Positions 6,095-13,081 of a DNA stretch of 16,042 bases are shown piece after piece. The DNA comes from Halobacteriales archaeon QH_8_67_36 (GTDB taxonomy: Archaea > Halobacteriota > Halobacteria > Halobacteriales > Haloarculaceae), in NCBI GenBank assembly GCA_003021755.1, contig PXQZ01000127.1, positions 1 to 16,042 on the forward strand. The letters run 5' to 3'. Numbering within the stretch: the first letter of the stretch is position 1; the number at the start of each line of letters is the position of its first letter. Below the pieces are notes generated by a model. It was not told the DNA's origin. It worked only from the letters and a program-made list of their open reading frames with translations, and made no database searches. The translations under genes were made by a program, and so were the position numbers.

Positions 6095-7228
6095 CTACGC
6101 GAACGTCTTCGAGACGTTTTCGTCCTCTGTCTCGTCCTGCTGTATCTTTTCCCAGGCGTCGTGGAAGTCGTCCATCCGGACCTCGGTGCGGTCGTCGCGG
6201 ATGGCGAACATCCCGGCCTCCGTACAGATGGCCTTGACGTCGGCGCCGGAGGCGTCCTCGATTTCGGCGGCGAGGTCGGCGAATTCGACGTTGTCGGCGA
6301 TGTTCATGCTACGGGTGTGGATCTTGAATATCTGCTCGCGGCCCTCGGCGTCGGGGTTGGGAACCTCGATGAGGCGGTCGAACCGGCCCGGGCGCAGGAT
6401 GGCGCGGTCGAGCATGTCAAAGCGGTTCGTCGCCGCGATGATGCGGATGTCGCCGCGGTCGTCGAAGCCGTCCATCTCGGAGAGCAGCTGCATCATCGTC
6501 CGCTGGACCTCGGCGTCGCCGCTCGTCTTGGAATCCGTTCGCTTGGCGGCGATGGCGTCGATCTCGTCGATGAAGACGACCGCCGGCTCTTCCTGGCGGG
6601 CGAGTTCGAAGAGGTCACGGACCAGTTTGGCGCCCTCGCCGATGAACTTGTGGACGAGTTCGGAGCCGGCCATTTTGATGAAGGTGGCGTCGGTCTCGTT
6701 GGCGACGGCCTTGGCGAGCATCGTCTTGCCGGTGCCGGGCGGGCCATGCAGCAGGACGCCGCTCGGGGGCTCGATCCCCACGTCCTCGAACATCCCGGGG
6801 CTGATAAGGGGCATCTCGACGGTCTCGCGGACCTCATCCATCTGCTCCTCGATGCCGCCGATGTCGGCGAAGGTCACCTCGGGGGACTTGTCGTCGTCGG
6901 GCGAGAGGTCCTCGCGCATCTCGTCGGTGACCTCGGTCAGGGCCTCCTGGTTGTTGCCGTGTTGCTTGATGATGGCACCGTCGTCGTTGAGCTCCTGGAC
7001 CGTGGCGACGAACAGCGGCGACTGCTTGAGCTTCTTGTTCTCGTGGGTCAGCCGCTCCAGCTTCTGCTGGTACTTGTTGTTCTCGGCGTTGGCGTCGAGT
7101 AGCTTGTCCCGCATCTCCTCGTTCTGGGATTCGAGCACCTCCAGGCGCTCCTGCAGCGCCTCGATTTTCTTCTGCATGGAGGCCCCTTCGTCGTACGGTA
7201 ACTCCACGTCGTCGACGGTGTCGGTCAT
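6095..7228 (-). CDS. pan: Proteasome-activating nucleotidase (PAN), apparently with a shortened OB domain
   Basis: A 377-residue AAA+ ATPase that unfolds proteins and feeds them to the 20S proteasome. In order: coiled coil (about 16-68), conserved Pro71, the start of the OB domain (PLFVATVQELNDDG...KQHGNNQ, 71-93), then the AAA module. This has Walker A GPPGTGKT (162-169), the aromatic pore loop KFIG (194-197), Walker B VVFIDEID (217-224) and arginine fingers R279/R282 (LRPGRFDR). Full-length haloarchaeal PANs are about 405 residues. Here residue 108 (MREDL) runs straight into SPDDDKSPEVTFADIGG, so roughly 25-30 residues of the OB barrel are missing in frame. The C-terminus KTFA lacks the tyrosine of the HbYX gate-opening motif, and R275 replaces the usual Pro in LDPAI. 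The start at 7228 is chosen because GGAGG lies 5 bases before it and because upstream codons look non-coding. Confidence 0.93.
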   Translation of the reverse strand: MTDTVDDVELPYDEGASMQKKIEALQERLEVLESQNEEMRDKLLDANAENNKYQQKLERLTHENKKLKQSPLFVATVQELNDDGAIIKQHGNNQEALTEVTDEMREDLSPDDDKSPEVTFADIGGIEEQMDEVRETVEMPLISPGMFEDVGIEPPSGVLLHGPPGTGKTMLAKAVANETDATFIKMAGSELVHKFIGEGAKLVRDLFELARQEEPAVVFIDEIDAIAAKRTDSKTSGDAEVQRTMMQLLSEMDGFDDRGDIRIIAATNRFDMLDRAILRPGRFDRLIEVPNPDAEGREQIFKIHTRSMNIADNVEFADLAAEIEDASGADVKAICTEAGMFAIRDDRTEVRMDDFHDAWEKIQQDETEDENVSKTFA

Positions 7229-7234
7229 TATGTC

Positions 7235-7240
7235 CTCCCT
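7235..7240 (-). promoter_or_regulatory. Shine-Dalgarno-like site of PAN
   Basis: GGGAGG on the minus strand ends 6 nt before the ATG (GGGAGG-ACATA-ATG). It is one of the few strong ribosome-binding-site matches in the window and supports the start at 7228. It would work only if transcription begins upstream of the TATA-like box's predicted start site. Confidence 0.45.
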
Positions 7241-7249
7241 AGTGGGTGA

Positions 7250-7264
7250 ATCATTAAGAGGCTT
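7250..7264 (-). promoter_or_regulatory. Putative PAN promoter
   Basis: On the minus strand CGAAGC-CTCTTAATGA (7251-7266) reads as a BRE followed by a TATA-like CTTAATGA, centred 28 nt before the ATG. This would give a nearly leaderless mRNA, although a GGGAGG Shine-Dalgarno-like sequence (7235-7240) also lies between box and start. Confidence 0.4.
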
Positions 7265-7345
7265 CGGGTATTGCCAGCCCCAGATACCGGCGGTAGCGGC
7301 CCGGAAACGGCCGAAGACGGCAGCCACTCCGGTGGTGCCGGATCG

Positions 7346-7355
7346 GTATCTTTCC
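7346..7355 (+). promoter_or_regulatory. Weak TATA-like box before the 70-residue ORF
   Basis: GTATCTTT (7346-7353) is centred about 31 nt upstream of the ATG at 7381. The geometry is acceptable and the sequence match poor. Confidence 0.25.
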
Positions 7356-7380
7356 GCCCGGTCGTAGGCAACTCCCTCGT

Positions 7381-7593
7381 ATGGTATCGGAGACCACGTC
7401 GGTGGTCGTCGGCGGCGTCGCGGGGCTCTCTTTATCGCCCGGGCCGGCCTCGCGACCACTGTCGTCTCGACGCCAGCGAGACGACGCCGAGCGCGAACGA
7501 CGGGGAGCCGAGTCGCTGGAGCAGACGGAGGCCTTCGACGCGCCACATCCCGACGAACCCACGATGCATCCAAGCGTCGTCGACGAGAAGTAA
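7381..7593 (+). CDS. Small unknown protein (70 residues), divergent from PAN
   Basis: A short hydrophobic N-terminus (VVVGGVAGLSLSP, about 8-20) is followed by a basic then acidic, highly charged middle (RRQRDDAERERRG, 30-42) and a Pro/Asp/His-containing tail (FDAPHPDEPTMHP). Third codon positions are about 80% G/C, in line with genuine neighbours, and a weakly placed TATA-like box precedes it. No family is recognised. It could be a small membrane-anchored protein, or a chance frame in a GC-rich spacer. The remaining gap to 7778 (about 185 bases) shows only a short CGCTC/GAGCG hairpin (7619-7634) and no convincing gene. Confidence 0.45.
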   Translation: MVSETTSVVVGGVAGLSLSPGPASRPLSSRRQRDDAERERRGAESLEQTEAFDAPHPDEPTMHPSVVDEK

Positions 7594-7778
7594 CGCGAGT
7601 CGCAGGCTGACACCGACTCGCTCGGAACGGAGCGGTGCCCGGTGATTCCGGTTCTCCGAGCTTACGGCGGTAGCGGCATCATAACCAAACAGGCGCCCGA
7701 GTTCGGATACCCCGTGGGAGGTATCGCGCCGGCACCGGACGGTGGCACGTCGGACGGGCCGTAACAGCCACGCCGCTT

Positions 7779-8696
7779 ATGACACCCTCGACGACGGAAG
7801 CCGCCGTCATCCTGAACCCGGAGAGCGGTAGCGGGAGTCACAACGCTCCCGTCCGACAGCGCGCGGACGAACTGGGCTACCGACTCGTGGAGACGGGCAC
7901 CGACGGCGACGCTGTCGCTCTGGCAGCCGCTGCCGCCGAGCGGGGCGTCTCGACGCTGGTCGCTGCCGGCGGTGACGGGACGGTCAACGAGGTGGTCCGC
8001 GGTGTCAGCCGGGCGGACGCGTTCGACCGCGTGACGCTCGGCGTCGTCCCGGTCGGCACGGGTAACAACTTCGCGAAACAGCTGGGTATCACCGATGTAG
8101 ACACGGCGTTCGACGCCGTCGAGTCCGGCGAGCGGCGCCGCATCGACATCGGGCAGGCCAACGGCTACCTCTTTGTCAACTCCTGTGTGGCCGGACTAAC
8201 CGCGGATTCGAGCAGTCGGACCTCGCCGGAGATGAAGCAACGTCTCGGGGTTCTGGCGTACGTCGTCACGACGCTTCGGACGGTGCGGGACTTCGAGTCG
8301 CTCCGGCTCACCGTCACCGTCGACAGCCGGGACGGCACCGAGCCGGTGTGGTCCGGCGACGCACTCAGCGTTCTGATAGGCAACGCGAGACAGTTCGTCC
8401 CCGGCAAGGACGGGCAAGCCGACGTCGAGGACGGACTGTTCGACGTGACGGTCATCGAGGACATCTCGGTACTCAACCTGATGAGCGATGCCGTCGTCGA
8501 GCGCCTGCTCGGCAGGGAGTCACAGAACATCGTGCGGTTCCGGACCCGGTCGCTCTCCATCGAGGCACACGACCCGTCGTCGGTCAGGTTCAGTCTCGAC
8601 GGCGAGATACGCAACGAGCGGTCGCTCACCTTCGAGAGTCGCCCGCGGACGCTGTCGGTGGCCGTGGGCGATGGGTACACGCCGTCGCCGGACTGA
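7779..8696 (+). CDS. Diacylglycerol kinase-family (YegS/DgkB-like) lipid kinase
   Basis: 305 residues with the two-domain layout of the diacylglycerol/sphingosine kinase fold. The nucleotide-binding motif GGDGT is at 64-68, preceded by ILNPESGSGS (11-20), the phosphate-contacting segment of this family. GTGNNFAK follows at 93-100. The second domain (about 130-290) is the beta-sandwich lipid domain, with FVNSCVAGL (132-140) and a near-C-terminal FSLDGE, the usual DGE element. These enzymes transfer ATP phosphate to a lipid hydroxyl. The haloarchaeal substrate is not known and could be an archaeol-type diether alcohol or a polyprenol. The length matches the family. The ATG at 7779 is the first in frame before the conserved AVILNP strand. 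Two hairpins follow the stop. Confidence 0.9.
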   Translation: MTPSTTEAAVILNPESGSGSHNAPVRQRADELGYRLVETGTDGDAVALAAAAAERGVSTLVAAGGDGTVNEVVRGVSRADAFDRVTLGVVPVGTGNNFAKQLGITDVDTAFDAVESGERRRIDIGQANGYLFVNSCVAGLTADSSSRTSPEMKQRLGVLAYVVTTLRTVRDFESLRLTVTVDSRDGTEPVWSGDALSVLIGNARQFVPGKDGQADVEDGLFDVTVIEDISVLNLMSDAVVERLLGRESQNIVRFRTRSLSIEAHDPSSVRFSLDGEIRNERSLTFESRPRTLSVAVGDGYTPSPD

Positions 8697-8700
8697 GCCG

Positions 8701-8750
8701 GCCCGGGAGTCAGATAGCCGGGCTGTCCTCGTCCGTGCGGGTCCGAGGAC
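8701..8750 (+). terminator. Tandem hairpins downstream of the lipid kinase gene
   Basis: GCCCGG/CCGGGC (8701-8706 with 8718-8723) is followed directly by GTCCTCG/CGAGGAC (8725-8731 with 8744-8750). They sit between the kinase stop and the dfp promoter. No T-run follows closely, so a terminator role is tentative. An mRNA 3'-end stabiliser is an alternative. Confidence 0.3.
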
Positions 8751-8776
8751 TGGGGCGTCCCGCGAACCCGACCGGG

Positions 8777-8788
8777 CGAACTTTTAGG
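8777..8788 (+). promoter_or_regulatory. dfp promoter (BRE plus TATA)
   Basis: CGAA (BRE-like) followed by CTTTTAGG is centred at about 8784, 27 nt before the ATG at 8811. It is the best TATA match in the window and it selects the leaderless start. Confidence 0.6.
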
Positions 8789-8810
8789 CTACGACGGGGA
8801 AATGAAAGCA

Positions 8811-9989
8811 ATGCTAGAGGGAGTCAACGTCGTACTGGGGGTGTCGGGCTCCATCGCGGCGGTCAAGACCGTCGAACTGGCCCACGAACTCCGCCGGGAG
8901 GGCGCCAGCGTTCGGGCGGTCATGACCGACAGCGCGACGGGCATCGTCCACCCCTGGGCCGTCGAGTTCGCCACCGGCGAGGACGTGGTGACCGACCTCA
9001 CGGGCCGGGTCGAACACGTCGAACTGTGTGGCGCCGACGGCTGGGGTGACGTGCTCTTGCTCGCGCCAGCGACCGCGAACACGGTGGGGAAGGTCGCCGC
9101 CGCCATCGACGACACGCCGGTGACCACGACGGCGACGACGGCGCTGGGGGCGGGACTGCCCGTCGTAGTCGCACCCGCGATGCACGAACCGATGTACGAC
9201 CACCCCGGCGTGCTCGACGCCGTTTCCCGGGTCGAGTCCTGGGGCGTCGACTTCGTCGATCCCCGAATCGAGGAGGGGAAAGCCAAAATTGCGACCGAGG
9301 ACGCCATCGTCACGGGGGTGGCGCGGGCGGCGGGCGACCGGCCACTCGCGGGCCGCCACGTCGTCGTCACCGCCGGGGCGACCACGGAGTCGGTCGACCC
9401 CCTCCGGACGCTCTCGAACCGCGCCTCGGGTCGGACCGGACGGGCGGTCGCACGGGCCTGCCACGTCCTCGGGGCCGATGTGACGCTCGTTCAGGACGGG
9501 CCGGGGGTCCCCTACGCGAGCGTCGAACCGGCCGAGTCGGCCGCCGAGATGACCGCCGCCGTCGCCGCCGTCGCGGACGACGCCGACGCGCTCGTCTCGG
9601 CGGCCGCTATCTCTGACTACACCGTCGAGACCGCAGACGAAAAGATACCCAGTGGGCAGGAGCGACTGACCCTCGACCTCGAACCGACGCCGAAGCTCAT
9701 CGACACCGTCCGGGCCGACCACCACGACCTGCCGATCGTCGGCTTCAAGGTCGAGTCGACGGGCGGCGACGAGGCGCTGCTCGGGCGCGCTCGCGACCTC
9801 ATCGAGCGGGTCGACCTCGCCTTCGTCGTCGCCAACGACGCGAGCGTGATGGGCGAGGCGGCCACGAGGGCGCTGCTCGTCGAGAGCGCGGCCCACTCCG
9901 AATACACGGGCGACAAGCAGGGGCTCGGCCTCGCCGTCGCCGAGAAACTGGCCGCGAAACTGGGCGAGCGACCATCGGCGGCCGAGTGA
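8811..9989 (+). CDS. dfp: Bifunctional phosphopantothenoylcysteine decarboxylase / phosphopantothenate-cysteine ligase
   Basis: 392 residues; also called coaBC. It catalyses two consecutive steps of coenzyme A synthesis: ligation of cysteine to 4'-phosphopantothenate and FMN-dependent decarboxylation. The CoaC domain (1-175) shows the flavin fold start GVSGSIAAVK (10-19), the catalytic histidine H69 (VEHVEL), APATANT (85-91) and PAMHEPMY (122-129). The last is the archaeal form of the bacterial PxMNxxMW motif, with His for Asn. The substrate-clamp region EEGKAKIA (154-161) follows. The CoaB domain begins at about 180 with VVVTAGATTE and carries DPLRTLSNRASGRTG (196-210). An in-frame ATG nine bases upstream (8802) would add MKA. 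The ATG at 8811 is preferred because it falls at the start site predicted from the TATA box and gives the usual MLEGV start. Confidence 0.93.
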   Translation: MLEGVNVVLGVSGSIAAVKTVELAHELRREGASVRAVMTDSATGIVHPWAVEFATGEDVVTDLTGRVEHVELCGADGWGDVLLLAPATANTVGKVAAAIDDTPVTTTATTALGAGLPVVVAPAMHEPMYDHPGVLDAVSRVESWGVDFVDPRIEEGKAKIATEDAIVTGVARAAGDRPLAGRHVVVTAGATTESVDPLRTLSNRASGRTGRAVARACHVLGADVTLVQDGPGVPYASVEPAESAAEMTAAVAAVADDADALVSAAAISDYTVETADEKIPSGQERLTLDLEPTPKLIDTVRADHHDLPIVGFKVESTGGDEALLGRARDLIERVDLAFVVANDASVMGEAATRALLVESAAHSEYTGDKQGLGLAVAEKLAAKLGERPSAAE

Positions 9990-9992
9990 TTG

Positions 9993-10006
9993 CGAAATAG
10001 TTTTGC
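9993..10006 (+). promoter_or_regulatory. AT-rich promoter candidate for the Mrp operon
   Basis: GAAATAGTTTTGCG is the only AT-rich run in the 92-base gap between dfp and the antiporter operon. It would start transcription near 10025 and give an untranslated leader of about 55 nt, unlike the leaderless genes elsewhere in the window. The match is suggestive only. Confidence 0.3.
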
Positions 10007-10081
10007 GTATCCCGACGTTCGCTTCCGGTAACGACCGTAGCGCCTCTCAAACAGACAGAGACAGGATTCTCACAACCCATC

Positions 10082-11128
10082 GTGACTACTTCCGACGCCT
10101 TCCGTCTGCTGGTCCCCGTCGCCGACTCGGTGACGGTCCGGAACACCGTCGCGTACGCCGTCGACGCCGCGACCGAGGCGGCCACGGACGGGCCGGTCGA
10201 ACTCCACGTCGTCGACGTGGCCTCCACCCGGGCGGTCGACCCGGACGCCGCCGCGGAACTGGCCGCCGCCAGCGACCTGCTGACGCGGGTCGAGGCCTGG
10301 GTCGACGAGGACACGGGCGGGGAACTGCCCGCGAACCTGTCACTCGTCACCGACGTGCTCGGGGCCGACCGGTACCTGTTCAGTCCCGGCGACTACGCGG
10401 ACGTGCTGCTCGAATACGCCGACGAGCAGGGCATCGACCGCACCGTGCTGGACCCCGAGTACAGCCCCGGCGGCGCGGCGCCGATGCTGCGCCCGCTGAC
10501 TATCGAACTGTCCCGCGGCGACGTGGACATCGAGGAGGCCCCCGTCGAACGCCGGATCGAGCGGACGGTGGTTTTCCGCGCGGCCTCCCTCCCGAAGTAT
10601 CTCACCGTCTTTGGCGCCTCCTTCCTGTTTTACATGCTACTTTCGGCGTGGAAGCCGGTCGATTTCCTCACCGGCTTTCTCACTGCGACCCTCGTCGCCG
10701 TCCTGGTGGCTCCGGTCGCCTTCAGCGGCCAGCCGTCCTTCCTCCGGATCGGCAAACAGCTCGTCCGGATGGTCATCTACATGCCCTACCTGCTGAAGGA
10801 GATCGCCGTCGCGAACCTCCAGATAGCCTACGTGGTGCTCCACCCGGACCTGCCGATCGACCCGGAGATCGTCGAGCTACAGGCAGCCGTCCGGGGCGAC
10901 ACCGCGGTGACGACGCTCGCGAACAGCATCACCCTCACCCCGGGGACGCTGACGGTGAGCGTCACCGACCGGGCGTTTGCCATCCACTCGCTGACCGCCG
11001 GCTCGCGGGCGGACCTCTTCGACGGCGGACTGGAACGTGCAGTGAGATTCGTCTTCTACGGCCGCGAGGCAGCGGCAATCCCGACCCCGCGCGAACGCGG
11101 CGACGACGGGGGGCACAGCGATGGTTGA
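10082..11128 (+). CDS. mnhE: Mrp antiporter subunit E with N-terminal stress-protein-like domain
   Basis: 348 residues from a GTG start; no in-frame ATG lies close upstream. Residues 1-125 look like a universal-stress-protein-type alpha/beta domain (FRLLVPVADSVTVRNTVAYA, then an ELHVVDVAS strand), but the glycine-rich ATP motif of ATP-binding USPs is not visible. Residues about 165-330 are MnhE proper: two or three N-terminal membrane segments (172-215), IGKQLVRMVIYMPYLLKEI (223-241), and the diagnostic NSITLTPGTLTV (281-292). Bacterial MnhE is about 160 residues, so the front half is an extra domain that could sense nucleotides or regulate the complex. The C-terminus ends in a charged RERGDDGGH tail. 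The gene overlaps mnhF by 8 nt. It is the first gene of the Na+/H+ antiporter operon. Confidence 0.9.
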   Translation: MTTSDAFRLLVPVADSVTVRNTVAYAVDAATEAATDGPVELHVVDVASTRAVDPDAAAELAAASDLLTRVEAWVDEDTGGELPANLSLVTDVLGADRYLFSPGDYADVLLEYADEQGIDRTVLDPEYSPGGAAPMLRPLTIELSRGDVDIEEAPVERRIERTVVFRAASLPKYLTVFGASFLFYMLLSAWKPVDFLTGFLTATLVAVLVAPVAFSGQPSFLRIGKQLVRMVIYMPYLLKEIAVANLQIAYVVLHPDLPIDPEIVELQAAVRGDTAVTTLANSITLTPGTLTVSVTDRAFAIHSLTAGSRADLFDGGLERAVRFVFYGREAAAIPTPRERGDDGGHSDG

Positions 11129-11396
11129 CTTTGCCACTGCGCTGCTTGCCATCGCCGCGGCGTTCGTCGTCTTCGCCGTCGTCGCCCTCTACCGGGTGTT
11201 CGTCGGCCCGACCATCCACGACAGGGTCATCGCCGTCAACGTCGCCGGCACGAACACCGTGATAGCCATCGCGCTCGTGGCCGCGGCCTTCGACGAGTCG
11301 GCGTTTCTCGACGTGGCGCTCGTCTACGCGCTGTTGAACTTCCTGCTCTCCATCGCGTTCTCGAAGTTCAACGTCGAGCACGGAGGTGTCCTATGA
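11121..11396 (+). CDS. mnhF: Mrp antiporter subunit F
   Basis: 91 residues with three membrane helices (about 4-28, 36-57 and 61-82). The family signature RVFVGPTIHDRVIAVN (25-40) is present, including Asp34, the acidic residue in a conserved GPxxxDR turn. The third helix reads FLDVALVYALLNFL, as in bacterial MrpF. It is a small essential subunit of the multi-protein Na+/H+ exchanger in the cell membrane. The start overlaps mnhE by 8 nt and the stop overlaps mnhG by 4 nt. Confidence 0.92.
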   Translation: MVDFATALLAIAAAFVVFAVVALYRVFVGPTIHDRVIAVNVAGTNTVIAIALVAAAFDESAFLDVALVYALLNFLLSIAFSKFNVEHGGVL

Positions 11397-11710
11397 CGCC
11401 CGTCGAGTGGGCCATCGTCGGGCTGGCGCTGCTCGGTGCCTTCTTCGCCGGCGTCGCCGCCATCGGTATCGTCCGGATGCCGGATATATACACGCGCACA
11501 CACGCGGCGTCGAAGAGCGATACGCTCGGGGCGGTGCTCACTATCGCCGCCGTCGCGCTCGCGCTGCAGTCGGGCCTTTCGATGGCCAAGGCCGTCTTCC
11601 TGGTCGTCTTCATGTTCCTCACGAACCCGACGGCGGCCCACGCCATCGCCCGGGCCGCGGAGGACCAGGGCATCGAGCCGTGGACGACCGACGAGGAGGG
11701 CGAGCGATGA
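11393..11710 (+). CDS. mnhG: Mrp antiporter subunit G
   Basis: 105 residues with three membrane helices. The conserved IGIVRMPDIYTRTHAASK stretch (24-41) matches the RxPDxYxRxHAxxK signature of MnhG/PhaG. The third helix (about 61-79) is followed by TNPTAAHAIARAA, also typical. The C-terminal tail is acidic (EPWTTDEEGER), an expected haloarchaeal feature. It is part of the antiporter's small-subunit cluster with E and F. It overlaps both neighbours by 4 nt (ATGA). Confidence 0.92.
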   Translation: MTPVEWAIVGLALLGAFFAGVAAIGIVRMPDIYTRTHAASKSDTLGAVLTIAAVALALQSGLSMAKAVFLVVFMFLTNPTAAHAIARAAEDQGIEPWTTDEEGER

Positions 11711-12246
11711 GCCTGTCGCTACTCGAAGGGTCGCTGCTGGCGTTCGTCCTGTGTTGTGCCGTCGGCGCGGCGCTGCTCAAGGACACGCTGGCGTCGGTCA
11801 TGGCCTTTGCCGCCTACAGCCTCGGCATCTCCATCATCTGGCTCGTCCTCCAGGCCCCCGACGTGGGGCTGACGGAGGCCGCGGTCGGCGCCGGTATCAT
11901 GACCATCCTGTTCCTGCTGGCGCTGGCCAACACGGTCACGCCGGACGCCGACAGCCTGTTCGAGTCGGTTCGCTGGCGGACGGTGGCGCTCGTGGGCGCG
12001 TTCGTCCTGGTGATGGCTGCGACCGTCCCGTCGCTGCCGGCCATCGGCGACCCGACGGCGCCCGTCGTCGGCGGCGAGGTGACCCAGTACTACCTCGAAC
12101 ACGCCTACAAGGAGACGCAGGTGCACAACGCGGTGACGGCGGTGCTGGCCGCCTACCGCGGCTTCGACACGCTCGGGGAGGCCGTCGTGGTGTTCTCCGC
12201 CGGCGTCGTCGCCCTCTCCGTGCTGCGCCGGGAGGTGTTCGCATGA
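11707..12246 (+). CDS. MrpA C-terminal-like subunit (DUF4040/MbhD plus MbhE domains)
   Basis: A 179-residue membrane protein matching the C-terminal portion of bacterial MrpA, here a stand-alone gene. Residues 5-78 form the DUF4040/MbhD-like part with three helices and the signature APDVGLTEAAVGAG (50-63), whose Glu57 is the conserved acidic residue. Residues about 90-179 form the MbhE-like part with NAVTAVLAAYRGFDTLGEAVV (141-161), matching the NxVxxILxxxRxxDTLGE motif (R151, D154, E158). The MbhD/MbhE part is implicated in cation translocation in Mrp and Mbh complexes. The MrpA core must be supplied by one of the D-like subunits further downstream. The start overlaps the mnhG stop by 4 nt, and the stop overlaps mnhB. 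Confidence 0.88.
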   Translation: MSLSLLEGSLLAFVLCCAVGAALLKDTLASVMAFAAYSLGISIIWLVLQAPDVGLTEAAVGAGIMTILFLLALANTVTPDADSLFESVRWRTVALVGAFVLVMAATVPSLPAIGDPTAPVVGGEVTQYYLEHAYKETQVHNAVTAVLAAYRGFDTLGEAVVVFSAGVVALSVLRREVFA

Positions 12247-12710
12247 GCGCCGACGAGCGGCCGGGACTGTACGTCGAGTCGACCATCATCATGACGACGG
12301 TCCGCGTGGTCGCCCCGTTCGTCCTCACGTTCGCCCTGTTCATCATGTTCCACGGCGCGGACTCGCCCGGGGGCGGGTTCCAGGGTGGCGTCATCGCGGG
12401 CTCCGTCGTGATGATGCTGGCCTTTGCCTTCGGTATCGACTCCACCCGTCAGTGGCTCGACGTGCGCGTCGTCGCGGCGCTGGCGTCCGGCGGCGTTCTG
12501 GTCTTCGTCGGCATCGGTCTCGGCACGATGGCGCTGGGCGGGCAGTTCCTCCAGTACAACGAGTATCTGCCGTACTACTCCAAGGCCAGCAAGTACGGCA
12601 TCGAACTGGTGGAACTCGGCATCGGCGGCATCGTCGCCAGCGTCGCCATCGGCCTCTTTTTCCTGCTCGCGGCCGGGTTCGGCCACGCCGCCCGGGAGGC
12701 CGAGCGATGA
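12243..12710 (+). CDS. mnhB: Mrp antiporter subunit B
   Basis: 155 residues with four membrane helices. The hallmark HGADSPGGGFQGGVIAG (37-53) is the MnhB/MrpB PGGGFxGG loop. It is followed by the amphipathic, Tyr-rich region (QYNEYLPYYSKASKYG, 104-119) and the IELVELGIG segment (120-128), matching the GIELG element of bacterial MrpB. It forms, with A' and C, the part of the complex that resembles membrane-bound hydrogenase. Gene overlaps of 4 nt on both sides indicate tight translational coupling. Confidence 0.92.
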   Translation: MSADERPGLYVESTIIMTTVRVVAPFVLTFALFIMFHGADSPGGGFQGGVIAGSVVMMLAFAFGIDSTRQWLDVRVVAALASGGVLVFVGIGLGTMALGGQFLQYNEYLPYYSKASKYGIELVELGIGGIVASVAIGLFFLLAAGFGHAAREAER

Positions 12711-13081
12711 CGGCCGACCCGTTGCAACTGGACCTGCTGACGAGTCGCTACAACTACTACGCGGTCGTCCTGCTGCTGGGCATCGGGCTGTACACGCTCA
12801 TCGAGTCGCCCAACCTCGTAAAGAAGGTCATCGGGATGAACATCTTCCAGACGGGCATCTTCCTGTTTTTCATCACGCTGGCGTTCCGGTCCGGCGGGAA
12901 CCCGCCGGTCGTCACGGAGGGCGGCGGTCCCTACGCGAGCCCGCTGCCCCACGTCCTCATCCTGACGGCTATCGTCGTCGGGGTGAGTCTCACCGCGGTG
13001 GCGCTCGCACTCATCGTCCGCATCTACTCGGAGTACGGCACGCTCGATGAGGAAACGCTGGAGGGACTCTACTATGATTGA
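12707..13081 (+). CDS. mnhC: Mrp antiporter subunit C (NuoK-like)
   Basis: 124 residues with three membrane helices. The NuoK/MrpC pattern is clear: LGIGLYTLIESPNLVKKVIGMNIFQ (24-48) and SPLPHVLILTAIVVGVS (78-94), equivalent to the family's DPLPQALVLTAIVIG. The first Asp is replaced by Ser78, a small departure. The C-terminus is acidic (LDEETLEGLYYD). It is homologous to a complex I membrane subunit and probably shapes the proton path next to MnhD. It overlaps mnhB by 4 nt and mnhD by 8 nt. Confidence 0.92.
   Translation: MTADPLQLDLLTSRYNYYAVVLLLGIGLYTLIESPNLVKKVIGMNIFQTGIFLFFITLAFRSGGNPPVVTEGGGPYASPLPHVLILTAIVVGVSLTAVALALIVRIYSEYGTLDEETLEGLYYD

Noticed and set aside
5786..7367. Long plus-strand frames (438 and 464 codons) opposite PAN and DUF420
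   Set aside because: They are Ser- or Val/Asp-rich shadows without motifs. The minus-strand frames encode clear PAN and DUF420 proteins.
7594..7778. tRNA or other structured RNA gene in the gap before the lipid kinase
   Set aside because: Only one short CGCTC/GAGCG hairpin is visible. No T-loop GGTTCRA motif in a cloverleaf context, and no paired acceptor ends.
10003..11262. A 419-codon plus-strand frame overlapping mnhE
   Set aside because: It is Arg/Gly/Pro-rich with no motif. The 10082 frame has MnhE signatures and the overlapping operon arrangement.
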